Source: Candidatus Nitrospira kreftii
Lineage (GTDB): Bacteria > Nitrospirota > Nitrospiria > Nitrospirales > Nitrospiraceae
Reading direction: 5' to 3'
DNA length: 64,000 bases
Assembly (NCBI GenBank): GCA_014058405.1
Contig: CP047423.1
Coordinates: 3,704,501-3,768,500, forward strand
Positions 8,608-17,423 of the stretch are shown piece by piece; the first letter of the stretch is position 1; the number at the start of each line of letters is the position of its first letter. The notes beneath the pieces are model-generated. The model searched no databases, was not told where the DNA came from, and was given only the letters and a program-made list of their open reading frames with translations. The position numbers were made by a program, and so were the translations under genes.

Positions 8608-9099
8608 ATGATTCTGAAAAGTCTCACAATCTTCCTACTCCTGCTTCTCTTGACATCCACGAACCTGTCTGTCGCGGCCCCTACACAGCGGCAAGATACG
8701 ACCCGTCGATTATACGATCGGGTGATGGATGAATTTAAGCACCGAGATTACGCAGCAGCAATGGCAGGTTTTCAACTATTTATTGAGCTACACAGTCAGT
8801 CCACACTCGCGGCCAATGCGCAATATTGGATCGGGGAATGTCAGTATCGTATGGGGCGATACCGGGAGGCGTTAAAGTCCTTCTACGATGTAGTGTCAAA
8901 TTACCCGCTCAGCCCAAAAGTAGCCGCTTCGACGCTGAAACTCGGCCAAACCTACGCCAAATTACGTGATCCCGAAAAGGCACGGCTTATGTTTGATCGA
9001 GTTGTGGATCAATACCCGGATAGTTCGGAAGCTGAGGTCGCCCGCAAAGCCCTAGAAGCAGCATCAAGCAGCAACGAGGACCCCGCTCCATCCCAGTAA
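8608..9099 (+). CDS. YbgF/CpoB-like tetratricopeptide protein, exported
   Basis: A 163-residue protein with a signal peptide (hydrophobic stretch LTIFLLLLLLTSTNLSVAA). Three tetratricopeptide repeats follow, e.g. AAMAGFQLFIELHSQST, EALKSFYDVVSNYPLSP and KARLMFDRVVDQYPDSSEA, spaced as in the C-terminal domain of CpoB/YbgF. It lacks the N-terminal coiled coil of full-length CpoB and is not next to tol-pal genes, so its partner is unknown. The start at ATG 8608 is set by GGAGGA five bases upstream; a TTG at 8587 is less likely. A sigma-54-like site precedes it. Confidence 0.75.
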   Translation: MILKSLTIFLLLLLLTSTNLSVAAPTQRQDTTRRLYDRVMDEFKHRDYAAAMAGFQLFIELHSQSTLAANAQYWIGECQYRMGRYREALKSFYDVVSNYPLSPKVAASTLKLGQTYAKLRDPEKARLMFDRVVDQYPDSSEAEVARKALEAASSSNEDPAPSQ

Positions 9100-9131
9100 G
9101 AAACGTTTGTGATGAGCAGAGCATGCTGTTC

Positions 9132-9641
9132 CTATTCATCCTCCTGTAATTCTAACCGTGTAGCAAGATCTGGAAGAGAGTAACTTGCATTGGACTGCAA
9201 CTTCACGAGTTTGATCCCGGCCGCAAGTACCACCGATTCAATAATGCGTTGGCTCTCTGCCTCGCCATGTTGCGGAGATGCCTCTTCAATTTGCACCACC
9301 TGTTCAGCGTGGCACGATCCGGGATGAATCAATACGAAATCCACTCGTTTCAGTGCGATGTGTCGTAGGATATGCGAACGAACCGTATCCTTAGCATCGA
9401 CCGCTATGAAGGACCATAACGGCACTTGAGTGAGAACGAGATACCGCTCTTGGACGACTAATTGAAGGAGATTATAGAGGGCAATTTCCTTTTCAGTGAG
9501 TAATGGCACGGTTCTGATGCTGGCGTCAGCTGGAATCGTGAACGGCAGTGTTTTACTCGTACTTCGACGTCGGGCCTTCCTAAGCCACCGGATGCCGAAC
9601 ACCACGGCAGCAATCACGATCGCGAGTAGAACGATTTTCAT
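9132..9641 (-). CDS. DUF2726-type membrane-anchored protein
   Basis: A 169-residue protein with an N-terminal membrane helix (IVLLAIVIAAVVFGIRWL) followed by a basic stretch. A DUF2726-like domain then begins LLTEKEIALYNLLQLVV and contains VDFVLIHPGSCHAEQVVQIEEA. The domain resembles restriction-endonuclease-fold or topoisomerase-associated DUF2726 proteins, but catalytic residues are not clear. It ends just upstream of anmK on the same strand and is probably transcribed after it. Confidence 0.65.
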   Translation of the reverse strand: MKIVLLAIVIAAVVFGIRWLRKARRRSTSKTLPFTIPADASIRTVPLLTEKEIALYNLLQLVVQERYLVLTQVPLWSFIAVDAKDTVRSHILRHIALKRVDFVLIHPGSCHAEQVVQIEEASPQHGEAESQRIIESVVLAAGIKLVKLQSNASYSLPDLATRLELQEDE

Positions 9642-9647
9642 CGTGTG

Positions 9648-10838
9648 TTACTTTTTCCTTCTATTGGGATGTAATCGTTCAAACCACCGAGGACCGCTTG
9701 GAACGATACACCCCAACAGCCGTGGGAAGGCCGCACCCGTAACTGACGGCACATTTCCACTTTCTTCCATCACGGTCTGATATGCCAAGACGGCAAAAGC
9801 CACCGACTCAAGTGCTTTACTATCCCACCCATGTGCTTCAAATGTTGTGACAGGAATAGGATCGAACAGGGTCGTTAGCTGTGCCATAATTGCCCGGTTT
9901 CTGACTCCCCCCCCACCGACGATGACTTCGTCTATCCCACCTCGGATCCAGCGCCTGGCCGTGCCCACGGCCTCGGCAGTCCAGCGGCTACAGGTGGCGA
10001 GAAGATCTTCGATCGATAGCACGCCGGTCTGTTGCCAACCGAGCAATTCATCGAGCATCTTTCCCCCAAATGCCTCGCGCCCTGTTGATTTTGGAGGCGG
10101 CTGAGAGAGATAGGGGTGTGCGAGAAGTTTGGCCAATAGCCTCGAGTCGATCTTGCCTCGTAAAGCCAAACGCCCTTCACGATCCATGGTGGAGCGTCCG
10201 TTGGTCTTCCGAAACATGATGCCATCCAGAACCATGTTCGCTGGCCCGGTGTCGAATGCGGCGATACCAGCCGTCCCTGACCCTCGTGGGAGATACGTGA
10301 CGTTGCTGATACCCCCAAGATTCACGATGAGACGGGACCGACGAAGATGTCGAAACAACAAGGCATGGACCCCTGGCGTCAGCGGAGCACCTTGACCACC
10401 AGCCGCGATGTCGCGTGGGCGGAAGTTTGCGACCGTCGTGATCCCCGTACGCTCCGCAATCACTGCAGGTTCTGCGATTTGAAGCGTGGAGCGTATGGAG
10501 CCGACACGCGTATCTTTGATGCCGGCTGGAAGATGGTGCACGGTTTGGCCATGCGAACCGATCAGGTCTATGTCCGTTGGGGTCAAGTCAGCCGACCGGA
10601 TGACACTTGATGCCGCGTCGGCAAACCATTCGCCAAGGAGCGCATTCAGGTGACAAATATCCGACACGGTCCCCGCAATTGAGGCAGAGAGAATTCGTTG
10701 TTGGAGGGATCGTGGATAGGGCAGTGAATGGAACGCGACCATCTCCACATGAATGCCGGCTTTCCGCCGCTCGATCGAGACGAGCGCGGCATCGACTCCA
10801 TCTGCCGACGTTCCCGACATTAACCCCACAACTTTCAT
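9648..10838 (-). CDS. anmK: Anhydro-N-acetylmuramic acid kinase
   Basis: A 396-residue protein starting MKVVGLMSGTSADGVDAALV, the AnmK signature, with GSHGQTVHH, FRPRDIAAGGQGAPLTPG, NLGGISNVTYLP and FDTGPANMVLD following in order. AnmK phosphorylates and opens 1,6-anhydro-N-acetylmuramic acid from peptidoglycan turnover to give MurNAc-6-phosphate. The length is somewhat longer than the E. coli enzyme but the motifs are complete. No murQ lies beside it in the window. Confidence 0.95.
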   Translation of the reverse strand: MKVVGLMSGTSADGVDAALVSIERRKAGIHVEMVAFHSLPYPRSLQQRILSASIAGTVSDICHLNALLGEWFADAASSVIRSADLTPTDIDLIGSHGQTVHHLPAGIKDTRVGSIRSTLQIAEPAVIAERTGITTVANFRPRDIAAGGQGAPLTPGVHALLFRHLRRSRLIVNLGGISNVTYLPRGSGTAGIAAFDTGPANMVLDGIMFRKTNGRSTMDREGRLALRGKIDSRLLAKLLAHPYLSQPPPKSTGREAFGGKMLDELLGWQQTGVLSIEDLLATCSRWTAEAVGTARRWIRGGIDEVIVGGGGVRNRAIMAQLTTLFDPIPVTTFEAHGWDSKALESVAFAVLAYQTVMEESGNVPSVTGAAFPRLLGCIVPSGPRWFERLHPNRRKK

Positions 10839-10980
10839 GTGATGAATCCTTTCGCACCTCAGCAGGACGTCAACTGGATCAGATGGGGTGCTACGCTAAT
10901 GGAACTGGCGCCAGGGGTCAAGGAGTCGAATGGACAGGGCCTATGAGCAGTACTTCAGCTGGAGACGTCGTTGACACCGC

Positions 10981-11949
10981 ATGACTTGGATGGTACGGTC
11001 CCCGCCGATGTTTTTCGTCCATTATCTGCTGCAATTTGGTATCTCAGCCTTTATCGGCATTCTCACCGTCTTGCTTCCAGTATGTGATGCCAACCCCGAG
11101 GCCCGTGATCCGATTCCCGTGGTCGTCACAATCCCGATCCTGAAGGATTTAGCCGAGCAAGTCGGTGGCCCCTACGTGAGAGTCACTTCCTTGTTGAGCG
11201 GCTACGAGAATGAACACACTTATTCGCCAAAACCCTCTGATCTGGTTGCGGTTCGGAAGGCTCGGTTGCTGTTTGAGGTTGGCCTCGGACTTGAGGTTTG
11301 GGTGTCTTCATTGGTGAGAAATGCGGGGAGTCAGACGCTACGTGTGGTCACCACATCTCACGAGGTGGAGCTGATTCAAGACGGTACCGATGCGCATGAA
11401 GATACACATACGGAAGGAACCGGGATGGATCCGGAGGGAAACCCACATATTTGGCTGGACCCGGCGAATGCCTTGATCATGCTTCGACACATTACCGACG
11501 CCCTCATTGAGATTGATCCCCATCACGAAGCTCAATTCAAGGCCAATCAAGCGGCCTACTGTGAACGATTGGCACAGCTGCAAAAAGAACTCTCTGCTCG
11601 CACGCAGATCCTAGCCGATCGTCGGTTTATTGCGCACCACTCAGCTTGGCCTTATCTGGCAAAACGATTCGATTTGCACATTGTCGGTACCATTCACGTC
11701 CAGGCGAGCACGGAGCCTTCAGCCCTTCACCTCCAATCTCTCATAGGAAAGATTAGAAAAGAACAAATCAAAGTGATTGCCTCCGAGATTCAGCTCAGCC
11801 AACGACTCCCCGAACTCCTCGCGAGAGAAACGAAAGCCCGTGTGGTAATCCTGACGACGATGCCTGGCGGTCTGCCGGGAACTGAGACCTACCTCGACAT
11901 GCTTCGTTATAATGTGCTCCAATTGGCCAACGCATTGGAAACCCCCTAA
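10981..11949 (+). CDS. znuA: Metal ABC transporter substrate-binding protein (ZnuA-like)
   Basis: A 322-residue cluster A-I solute-binding protein. After an N-terminal hydrophobic export segment, the mature part carries the three metal histidines in their usual contexts: NEHTYSPKPSD, GNPHIWLDPANA and AHHSAWPYLAKRF. The fourth ligand region is the acidic EIQLSQRLPELL. A short His/Asp/Glu-rich loop (HEDTHTEG) lies before the second histidine, as in zinc-binding family members. It is the first gene of a three-gene importer. The start is uncertain among ATGs at 10981, 10993 and 11008. Confidence 0.88.
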   Translation: MTWMVRSPPMFFVHYLLQFGISAFIGILTVLLPVCDANPEARDPIPVVVTIPILKDLAEQVGGPYVRVTSLLSGYENEHTYSPKPSDLVAVRKARLLFEVGLGLEVWVSSLVRNAGSQTLRVVTTSHEVELIQDGTDAHEDTHTEGTGMDPEGNPHIWLDPANALIMLRHITDALIEIDPHHEAQFKANQAAYCERLAQLQKELSARTQILADRRFIAHHSAWPYLAKRFDLHIVGTIHVQASTEPSALHLQSLIGKIRKEQIKVIASEIQLSQRLPELLARETKARVVILTTMPGGLPGTETYLDMLRYNVLQLANALETP

Positions 11950-11996
11950 CAGCCCTTCAGATTAGGTTATGGTGACGTGGGAGGAGCCTTACACTC

Positions 11997-12788
11997 GTGT
12001 CTGATCCTCGAGAGCCGATCATTCGCTTCGATCATGCCTCATTCGGATTTCCTGGTCTCATTGCCCTGCATGATATCTCGCTGACTATATATGAAGGCGA
12101 ATTCGTGGGGGTGATCGGTCCGAACGGATCAGGCAAGACCACACTCTGTCGAGCGGTCTTAGGGCTGCTCGCTCCTGTTCAGGGGCATCTTCATATCTTC
12201 GACTGTGCCTGTGACAAACTCCGTTGTTACCATCGTGCCAAGATCGGCTACCTCCCGCAAAAAGGGGTCGTCGACCGGAACTTCCCGGTGACAGTCCTTG
12301 AGACGGTAATGATGGGACGCTATGGAGCCCTAGGGTTATTCAAGCGGCCAGGCCGGACGGATCATGCCATTGCAATGGAAGCGCTGACCCAAGTAGGAAT
12401 GGACGCACATAAGGATGATGCACTGGGACTGCTCTCCGGAGGTCAACAACAGCGCGTGTTTATTGCGAGAGCCCTCGCACAGCAACCCAAAGTCCTAATC
12501 CTGGATGAGCCAACGACTGGGCTCGATATCACGACCCAGCACAACGTCATTGAATTGGTGCAGCATCTTCACGACCAACTCAAATTAACGGTGCTCTTGA
12601 TTACTCATGATATCAATATGATCCGTTCCAGAGTAGATCGTTTGGTACTGCTCAAAACTAGGCTCTTCGCTGCGGCCTCCCCTGCGGAGGTGCTCAAGCC
12701 GGAGATTCTCCACCAGGTGTACGGCAAAGAGTTGGTCATTACGGAGAACGACCTCATCATCGTTGAGGATTACCACCATCACCATTAG
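11997..12788 (+). CDS. znuC: Metal ABC transporter ATP-binding protein (ZnuC-like)
   Basis: A 263-residue ABC ATPase with Walker A GPNGSGKTT near residue 42, Q-loop LPQKG, signature LSGGQQQRVFIARAL and Walker B VLILDEPTTGLD. The C-terminus ends in EDYHHHH, a histidine cluster that could bind the transported metal. The start is GTG at 11997, preceded by GGAGGAGCC. It lies 47 bases after znuA and is followed 16 bases later by the permease. It supplies energy for Zn(II) or Mn(II) uptake at the inner membrane. Confidence 0.93.
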   Translation: MSDPREPIIRFDHASFGFPGLIALHDISLTIYEGEFVGVIGPNGSGKTTLCRAVLGLLAPVQGHLHIFDCACDKLRCYHRAKIGYLPQKGVVDRNFPVTVLETVMMGRYGALGLFKRPGRTDHAIAMEALTQVGMDAHKDDALGLLSGGQQQRVFIARALAQQPKVLILDEPTTGLDITTQHNVIELVQHLHDQLKLTVLLITHDINMIRSRVDRLVLLKTRLFAAASPAEVLKPEILHQVYGKELVITENDLIIVEDYHHHH

Positions 12789-12804
12789 AAATTGATTCCA
12801 ACTC

Positions 12805-13635
12805 ATGCTCGATCTTCTCGCCTACGACTTCATGCAACGTTCACTCTTTGCCGCCGCAATGGTTGGCGGGCTTTGCTCGGTCATTGGGGTGTTTGTCGTG
12901 TTACGAGGACTGGCTTTCGTCGGCGCCGGGACATCGCATGCCGCCTTTGCAGGTGTCGCACTCGGCTATTTGATGGGATGGCCGCCATTGTTGCTGGCCA
13001 TTGTATTCGGTTTGGCGACGGTTTGGATTACGGGGTGGGTTGAAGAGAAAGGCCGAATGAAGCTGGATGTCTCGATTGGGATTCTCTACACCACGACGAT
13101 GGCACTGGCCATTCTCTTCATCGGGTTGATGAAAAGCTACAATGCTGAAGTCTACGGCTACTTGTTTGGCAGTGTGCTCTCAGTCACTCCTGAAGAGCTA
13201 CGCATCATTGGGGCCCTCAGCATCCTGGTGCTCGGGCTCATACTTGTCTTCTCCAAGGAACTCTACTTTATTGCGTTCGATCAAGAAATGGCCGAAGCCT
13301 CCGGTGTTCCCGCACGACAAATCTTTTTTCTTCTCCTGACCCTGGTCGCCTTGACGGTGGTGGTCTCATTAAAGACTGTCGGCGCAATTCTGGTGTTCGC
13401 CATGATTCTGATTCCAGCTTCGACCGCTTACCAGCTGACTCATAGCCTGAGCACACTGACATTGTACTCAGCAATCATCGGCGTCTCCACCTCCGTGGCA
13501 GGTGTCCTCATTTCTGCTATTTGGGACGTCCCCTCTGGGCCTGCAATTGTTCTTTTGGCCACCTCGATATTTTTCATTTCTCTCTTCTTGTCACCAAAAC
13601 GCGTGAAGCGGGCAGTCGTCGTTCACGCTCATTAA
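12805..13635 (+). CDS. znuB: Metal ABC transporter permease (ZnuB-like)
   Basis: A 276-residue ABC-3 family permease with about eight membrane helices. The segments GVFVVLRGLAFVGAGTSHAA and SLKTVGAILVFAMILIPAS are characteristic of ZnuB/MntB permeases. It completes the znuA-znuC-znuB operon. The extreme C-terminus contains VHAH, again histidine-bearing. No Fur/Zur box was identified upstream of the operon with confidence, so the metal (zinc more likely than manganese) is inferred from the binding protein. Confidence 0.92.
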   Translation: MLDLLAYDFMQRSLFAAAMVGGLCSVIGVFVVLRGLAFVGAGTSHAAFAGVALGYLMGWPPLLLAIVFGLATVWITGWVEEKGRMKLDVSIGILYTTTMALAILFIGLMKSYNAEVYGYLFGSVLSVTPEELRIIGALSILVLGLILVFSKELYFIAFDQEMAEASGVPARQIFFLLLTLVALTVVVSLKTVGAILVFAMILIPASTAYQLTHSLSTLTLYSAIIGVSTSVAGVLISAIWDVPSGPAIVLLATSIFFISLFLSPKRVKRAVVVHAH

Positions 13636-13704
13636 GAACCTGGCTCCGTTTCCCGCTTCCACCACAGTGATACTGGACACAACCTCTCGAGCAATGATGC
13701 CCAT
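13591..13704 (-). CDS. Possible 37-residue peptide overlapping the znuB 3' end
   Basis: A short frame starting MGIIAREVVSSITVVEAG, preceded by an exceptionally strong ribosome site (GAGGAGGAGGAC, 4 bases before the ATG at 13704 on the minus strand). It runs into the 3' end of znuB on the opposite strand. No family is recognised and length gives little coding evidence. It is listed only because of the ribosome site. Confidence 0.2.
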   Translation of the reverse strand: MGIIAREVVSSITVVEAGNGARFLMSVNDDCPLHAFW

Positions 13705-13939
13705 GATGTCCTCCTCCTCATAGTACGATTGCCCAGCCGAATGTCATGCAGTCCAGTCATGTTGGAGGTTCCAGGCACCAAGCGCCCATACGCACTGTCC
13801 GCACGGGGGATGATTAAAGCTGGAATTGTCTTTGGTTCATGATGCAGTATAGGCACATGTCTCGCTGTTATAGAGACTGACCTTCAGGCATACTGAACAA
13901 ACTGTGGATGGCCATACCCCACTGAGAGAGGAGGAGTCC
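13705..13939. other. Intergenic region before the outer-membrane protein gene
   Basis: This is most of the roughly 300-base gap between znuB and the next plus-strand gene. The proximal part holds the possible minus-strand peptide described separately and its ribosome site. The rest shows no coding pattern. It should contain the promoter of the downstream outer-membrane-type protein; no unambiguous -35/-10 or -24/-12 element was found. Confidence 0.35.
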
Positions 13940-14569
13940 ATGCGAAAGCAAGCGCTCAGCGCTAGATTGACCGGAATCGCGTTCGCTCTGATCATAACCG
14001 TTTCTCCATTTTTACCTTCCGCCTGGGCAGACGAATTTGGCGGGACAGAACCCGGGAAATGGGTACTCGGTTTTCGTGTAGGATTTACTCCGCTCACCCA
14101 GCAGCTTTCGGACAATACCTCGACATCGGTTGGTCCACTTGTCAATTTCCAAGGACTGTATAGTGTCAATTCTTGGTTTTTGGTCGGATTGATGCTCGAG
14201 TGGGAACGGCATGGAGTCAGCCTGGAACGGCCAGATGTGGATCTCGGACATCAAGATACGGTTTCGGTTCTTCCCACGATGGAACTGCGTCCTGTAAAAT
14301 TAGGACAATTCATCCCGTATGTGAATATGAGTTTCGGCGTGAACGTCAACAGTTTTGGCGAGGATACCGGAACTCGAATCAGCCCGAGCAATACCTTTGC
14401 CTGGCGGTTAGGCTGGGGAGCAGATTATAAGCTATACGAACGGTTTGCCCTCAACGCGGAATGGGCGTATAAACGGAACGATGGACATGCGACGGTCAAC
14501 GGATTCCGAAATGATGACTGGAGTGCTTCATCGTTCGGCTTTCTCTTCGGCGCGAAGATGTTCTTCTGA
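13940..14569 (+). CDS. Outer-membrane beta-barrel-type protein
   Basis: A 209-residue protein with a signal peptide (LTGIAFALIITVSPFLPSAWA, cleavage likely after AWA). Alternating hydrophobic/polar strands follow, e.g. KWVLGFRVGFTPLTQ, SWFLVGLMLEWERHGVSL, IPYVNMSFGVNVNS and ALNAEWAYKRN, ending in a terminal strand GFLFGAKMFF. The C-terminal phenylalanine is the usual outer-membrane assembly signal. It is probably an eight-stranded OmpW/OmpX-like barrel. The start at 13940 follows GAGGAGGAG closely. Its ligand, if any, is unknown. Confidence 0.75.
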   Translation: MRKQALSARLTGIAFALIITVSPFLPSAWADEFGGTEPGKWVLGFRVGFTPLTQQLSDNTSTSVGPLVNFQGLYSVNSWFLVGLMLEWERHGVSLERPDVDLGHQDTVSVLPTMELRPVKLGQFIPYVNMSFGVNVNSFGEDTGTRISPSNTFAWRLGWGADYKLYERFALNAEWAYKRNDGHATVNGFRNDDWSASSFGFLFGAKMFF

Positions 14570-14648
14570 TTTTCGTAAGGGGCAGACTCTTGAGCAGCCC
14601 TTCTCTTTCTATGAAGACGAGCGGGCAAAGAGGGTGAGATCCCTCTTC

Positions 14649-15080
14649 CTACTCAAGCCGACTGTTCGCGCTGCGACTCCACACCATACCGGTTTGCTCT
14701 TTGGAACTGAATCCTAGTTTTTCATAAAAACCTGGCCGCCTCGTGCAAAGCCAAACGAGCTCCACCCGATTCAGACGTGGGTGATGGAGAATTCGCTGGA
14801 CAATTTCCCTTCCAATCCCTTTGCCCTGATATCCTTTGTCCACGATGACGTCCCAGATTGTTGCACGGTAGATGAAGTCTGTGAGTACACGGCCGAACCC
14901 GATGAGCCGATCTCCATCCCATGCGCAAAGAGTCAGATCGGTATGCTGGAGCATTTCCTTTGCATCATCGAGAGAGCGATCTTTGGCCCAGGGGGCCTGA
15001 TGGAATAAGTGTAGGAGCTGAGAAGCTTTGGGTGGTCCCTGATTGGAATAGGTCACCGCGGACTTGAGGGTTGGAGGCAT
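14649..15080 (-). CDS. GNAT family N-acetyltransferase
   Basis: A 143-residue acetyltransferase fold with the acetyl-CoA pyrophosphate loop VDKGYQGKGIGREIV near residue 82, preceded by the beta-strand ATIWDVIV. The C-terminal part VWLCTRRPGFYEKLGF is typical of GNAT domain ends. The substrate cannot be inferred. It is transcribed away from the zinc-ribbon gene. Confidence 0.88.
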   Translation of the reverse strand: MPPTLKSAVTYSNQGPPKASQLLHLFHQAPWAKDRSLDDAKEMLQHTDLTLCAWDGDRLIGFGRVLTDFIYRATIWDVIVDKGYQGKGIGREIVQRILHHPRLNRVELVWLCTRRPGFYEKLGFSSKEQTGMVWSRSANSRLE

Positions 15081-15129
15081 CTTATACTAGAGTATCCCCC
15101 GAATTCATTTGGAGTGTACGAGGAAACTC

Positions 15130-15309
15130 ATGTCAACGCAAGTCCGTAGCTGTCCAAAGTGCTTTCAACTCATGTGGTTGAAGGCGGATGAGTATGAGAT
15201 GCTCGACTCTGAGACCGTTCGGGCAAAATGTCCGCACTGTGGTACGACCTCGCGATTCAAACTTGTCACCGCTGGAGCAAACGCGTTAGGCCCAAAAATG
15301 GGACACTGA
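15130..15309 (+). CDS. Small zinc-ribbon protein
   Basis: A 59-residue protein with two CxxC knuckles, CPKC at residues 8-11 and CPHC at 34-37, the spacing of a zinc ribbon (MJ0042/FmdB-like). The start at ATG 15130 follows GAGGAAA; a TTG at 15109 would add seven residues. It could be a nucleic-acid-binding or accessory protein. No neighbours point to a pathway. Confidence 0.6.
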   Translation: MSTQVRSCPKCFQLMWLKADEYEMLDSETVRAKCPHCGTTSRFKLVTAGANALGPKMGH

Positions 15310-15400
15310 CCGTAGCCGTTCCTCGTGTCTCCTGTTTTTTGAATCGTTCGCGGCCACCCATGGCCGTCGTATGGATTCGAGTATTTATACCCCTGACACC

Positions 15401-15826
15401 TCAGGATATCCCGCCGCCTGCCCCATCCAATTCGGGCTGATTTCCCGGAAGAACTTTTCGCAGCACGACACGGTATTCTTTGAATCGTTGTTCATCAAGG
15501 CGCCCTACGTTAATTTCTTTTTCTGATTGCATGCGTTCGAGATGGTCCAAGACCATGAGTAGCGGCTGGACCGCGCCGAGGAGGTTCCCGATTTCGAATG
15601 CCTCGAGCGATGACACGAAGGACTCATTCAGCCCCTTGTACGGAGTCCCTGCGCTCTGGCTGCGTATACGAGAGACGATAGTTTCATAGCTATCGATGGC
15701 CTCCATCGACGGCTTCACTCCGGATGGTACTGCGTTCAAGCGCACCATCGATGGCAATTTCGCTGCGTAGACTTTGATAAGCGCAGCCAATCCTCCGATG
15801 GCGTCAAGAAGGTCTCCGGTCAGCAT
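15401..15826 (-). CDS. Hypothetical helical protein upstream of no known partner
   Basis: A 141-residue soluble protein, largely alpha-helical (LLDAIGGLAALIKVYAAKLP; LLGAVQPLLMVLDHLERMQ) with a glycine-rich end. No domain is recognised. It begins seven bases after the rluD stop on the same strand and is therefore probably co-transcribed with rluD. Confidence 0.55.
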   Translation of the reverse strand: MLTGDLLDAIGGLAALIKVYAAKLPSMVRLNAVPSGVKPSMEAIDSYETIVSRIRSQSAGTPYKGLNESFVSSLEAFEIGNLLGAVQPLLMVLDHLERMQSEKEINVGRLDEQRFKEYRVVLRKVLPGNQPELDGAGGGIS

Positions 15827-15832
15827 AAATTC

Positions 15833-16831
15833 TCAGGATCGAGCATGTTGAGATGTCTGTCCTGATGCATTCTCTGCCATAACCGTTTTCCTTTCAAGTT
15901 GAGACATAACCGTCTGCATATCTTCCGGCACCGGTCTCGTAAATTCCTCCATGGTGCCCGTCGTCGGATGAATAAAGCCAAGTGTTCTGGCATGAAGCAT
16001 CACCCGTGGAATTTCGATTCCGTCGATTTCGGAGACTTTGAGTCCACCATAGGTGCGATCACCCAGAATGGGATGTCCGAGTGAGGTAAGATGGACCCGG
16101 AGTTGGTGAGTGCGGCCCGTTCGTGGATACAGCAACACATGCGCGGCCACTTTGCCATATCGCCGAATCACGACATACTCTGTCGTCGATTGTTTCGGGC
16201 TGGTCGTTCTGGCGGAAAACTTTTTCCGATCTTTGGTGTCCCGACCAATCGCCAATTCTATGAGCCCCCGGCCCTTCTTGGGAACTCCCCAAACCAGCGC
16301 CTCATACATTCGCGCGATCGTATGGAGTTTGAATTGTGCGGCGAGAGCACGATGTGCTGAATCGGTCTTCGTAATCACCATGATTCCTGAGGTTTCTTTG
16401 TCGAGTCGATGAACAAGGCCAGGTCGCTCCTTTCCTCCGATCGTTGAAATGGTTCCGCCGGAAGTCTGGAAGTGATGCAGCAACGCGTTGACAAGCGTAC
16501 CTGTCCAGTTTCCTGGAGCAGGGTGGGCGACAATACCGGCTGGTTTATTCAAGACAAGAAGCGCTTCATCTTCGAAGAGGACATCAAGGGGAATAGCCTC
16601 GCCTCGTATTGAAAGCGGTTCGGGTTTCGGCACATCCATTGTGATTCGATCGCCAGGTTTGATCTTCTGGCTGGCCCTCACAACCTGGTCGTTGAGCCTG
16701 ATCCGACCCATCTCGATCAGGCGCTGGAGTGCAGACCGAGAGATGTCCCGTTCTCGGTTCACGAGGAAGACATCTAATCGTTTAGGTTGTTCGCCCGCTG
16801 TGACGACGAATTCCGTAATCATGGCATCCAC
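15833..16831 (-). CDS. rluD: 23S rRNA pseudouridine synthase RluD family
   Basis: A 332-residue protein with an N-terminal S4 RNA-binding domain (RLDVFLVNRERDISRSALQR) and a RluA-family catalytic domain. The catalytic aspartate lies in VHRLDKETSGIMVITK near residue 140, and PRTGRTHQLRVH is also present. It isomerises uridines in helix 69 or a related site of 23S rRNA. The start is ATG 16831 or, nine bases later, ATG 16822. A C-terminal tail of about 25 residues beyond the domain is variable. Confidence 0.93.
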   Translation of the reverse strand: MDAMITEFVVTAGEQPKRLDVFLVNRERDISRSALQRLIEMGRIRLNDQVVRASQKIKPGDRITMDVPKPEPLSIRGEAIPLDVLFEDEALLVLNKPAGIVAHPAPGNWTGTLVNALLHHFQTSGGTISTIGGKERPGLVHRLDKETSGIMVITKTDSAHRALAAQFKLHTIARMYEALVWGVPKKGRGLIELAIGRDTKDRKKFSARTTSPKQSTTEYVVIRRYGKVAAHVLLYPRTGRTHQLRVHLTSLGHPILGDRTYGGLKVSEIDGIEIPRVMLHARTLGFIHPTTGTMEEFTRPVPEDMQTVMSQLERKTVMAENASGQTSQHARS

Positions 16832-16957
16832 GCCACTGCGGATTGTCGTGTCATTTCAAATAGATCAATATCATGGTACACAAAACCATGCCTGGAGCGG
16901 CCAGGACGACGGGCTGGAAAGGGCTGGTGAGAAATCGACCTAGATGGAATCGACGTA

Positions 16958-17380
16958 TTAGGCGTGGCTGGTTTTTCTCGCCCGCTCGGCAATTTTTTTG
17001 CGTAGGCGAGCCTTCTCAAGACTGATCTGCGCTTCTTTCACTTCTGACGGCAAGCCTCCAGCTTGGAGGCGCCGCTCTGCATCAGCCACTTTGGCTGTTG
17101 CCCGCTCGACATCAATATCTTCGGCATTTTCCGCGATCTCCGCCATGACTGTGACTTTGGTCGGTGTGACTTCGGCAAACCCCCAGAGCACGGCCATGGA
17201 ATGGGTCTGGTCGCCGATCCGGTAGCGGAGTTCGCCGATGCGGAGCGTCGAAAGGAAATGGCAATGGCCAGGGAGAACGCCAAACTCTCCTTCTGACCCT
17301 GGTGCGATGACCTCATCGACCTGTTGGCTCAGCAGCAGTTTTTCGGGCGTGACGACTTCTAATAGAATTGTCCCTGGCAT
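16958..17380 (-). CDS. atpC: F1 ATP synthase epsilon subunit
   Basis: A 140-residue protein with the N-terminal beta-barrel of epsilon (ILLEVVTPEKLLLSQQVDEV, EGEFGVLPGHCHFLSTL) and a C-terminal helical hairpin (DIDVERATAKVADAERRL). Epsilon links the rotor to the catalytic head and inhibits ATP hydrolysis. It is the last gene of atpHAGDC. A good ribosome site (AAGAGGAAGG) lies before the start. A long hairpin separates it from atpD. Confidence 0.95.
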   Translation of the reverse strand: MPGTILLEVVTPEKLLLSQQVDEVIAPGSEGEFGVLPGHCHFLSTLRIGELRYRIGDQTHSMAVLWGFAEVTPTKVTVMAEIAENAEDIDVERATAKVADAERRLQAGGLPSEVKEAQISLEKARLRKKIAERARKTSHA

Positions 17381-17423
17381 TCCTTCCTCTTTTCTTACCT
17401 CTTCCCCACTACAGGCGGGGAAG

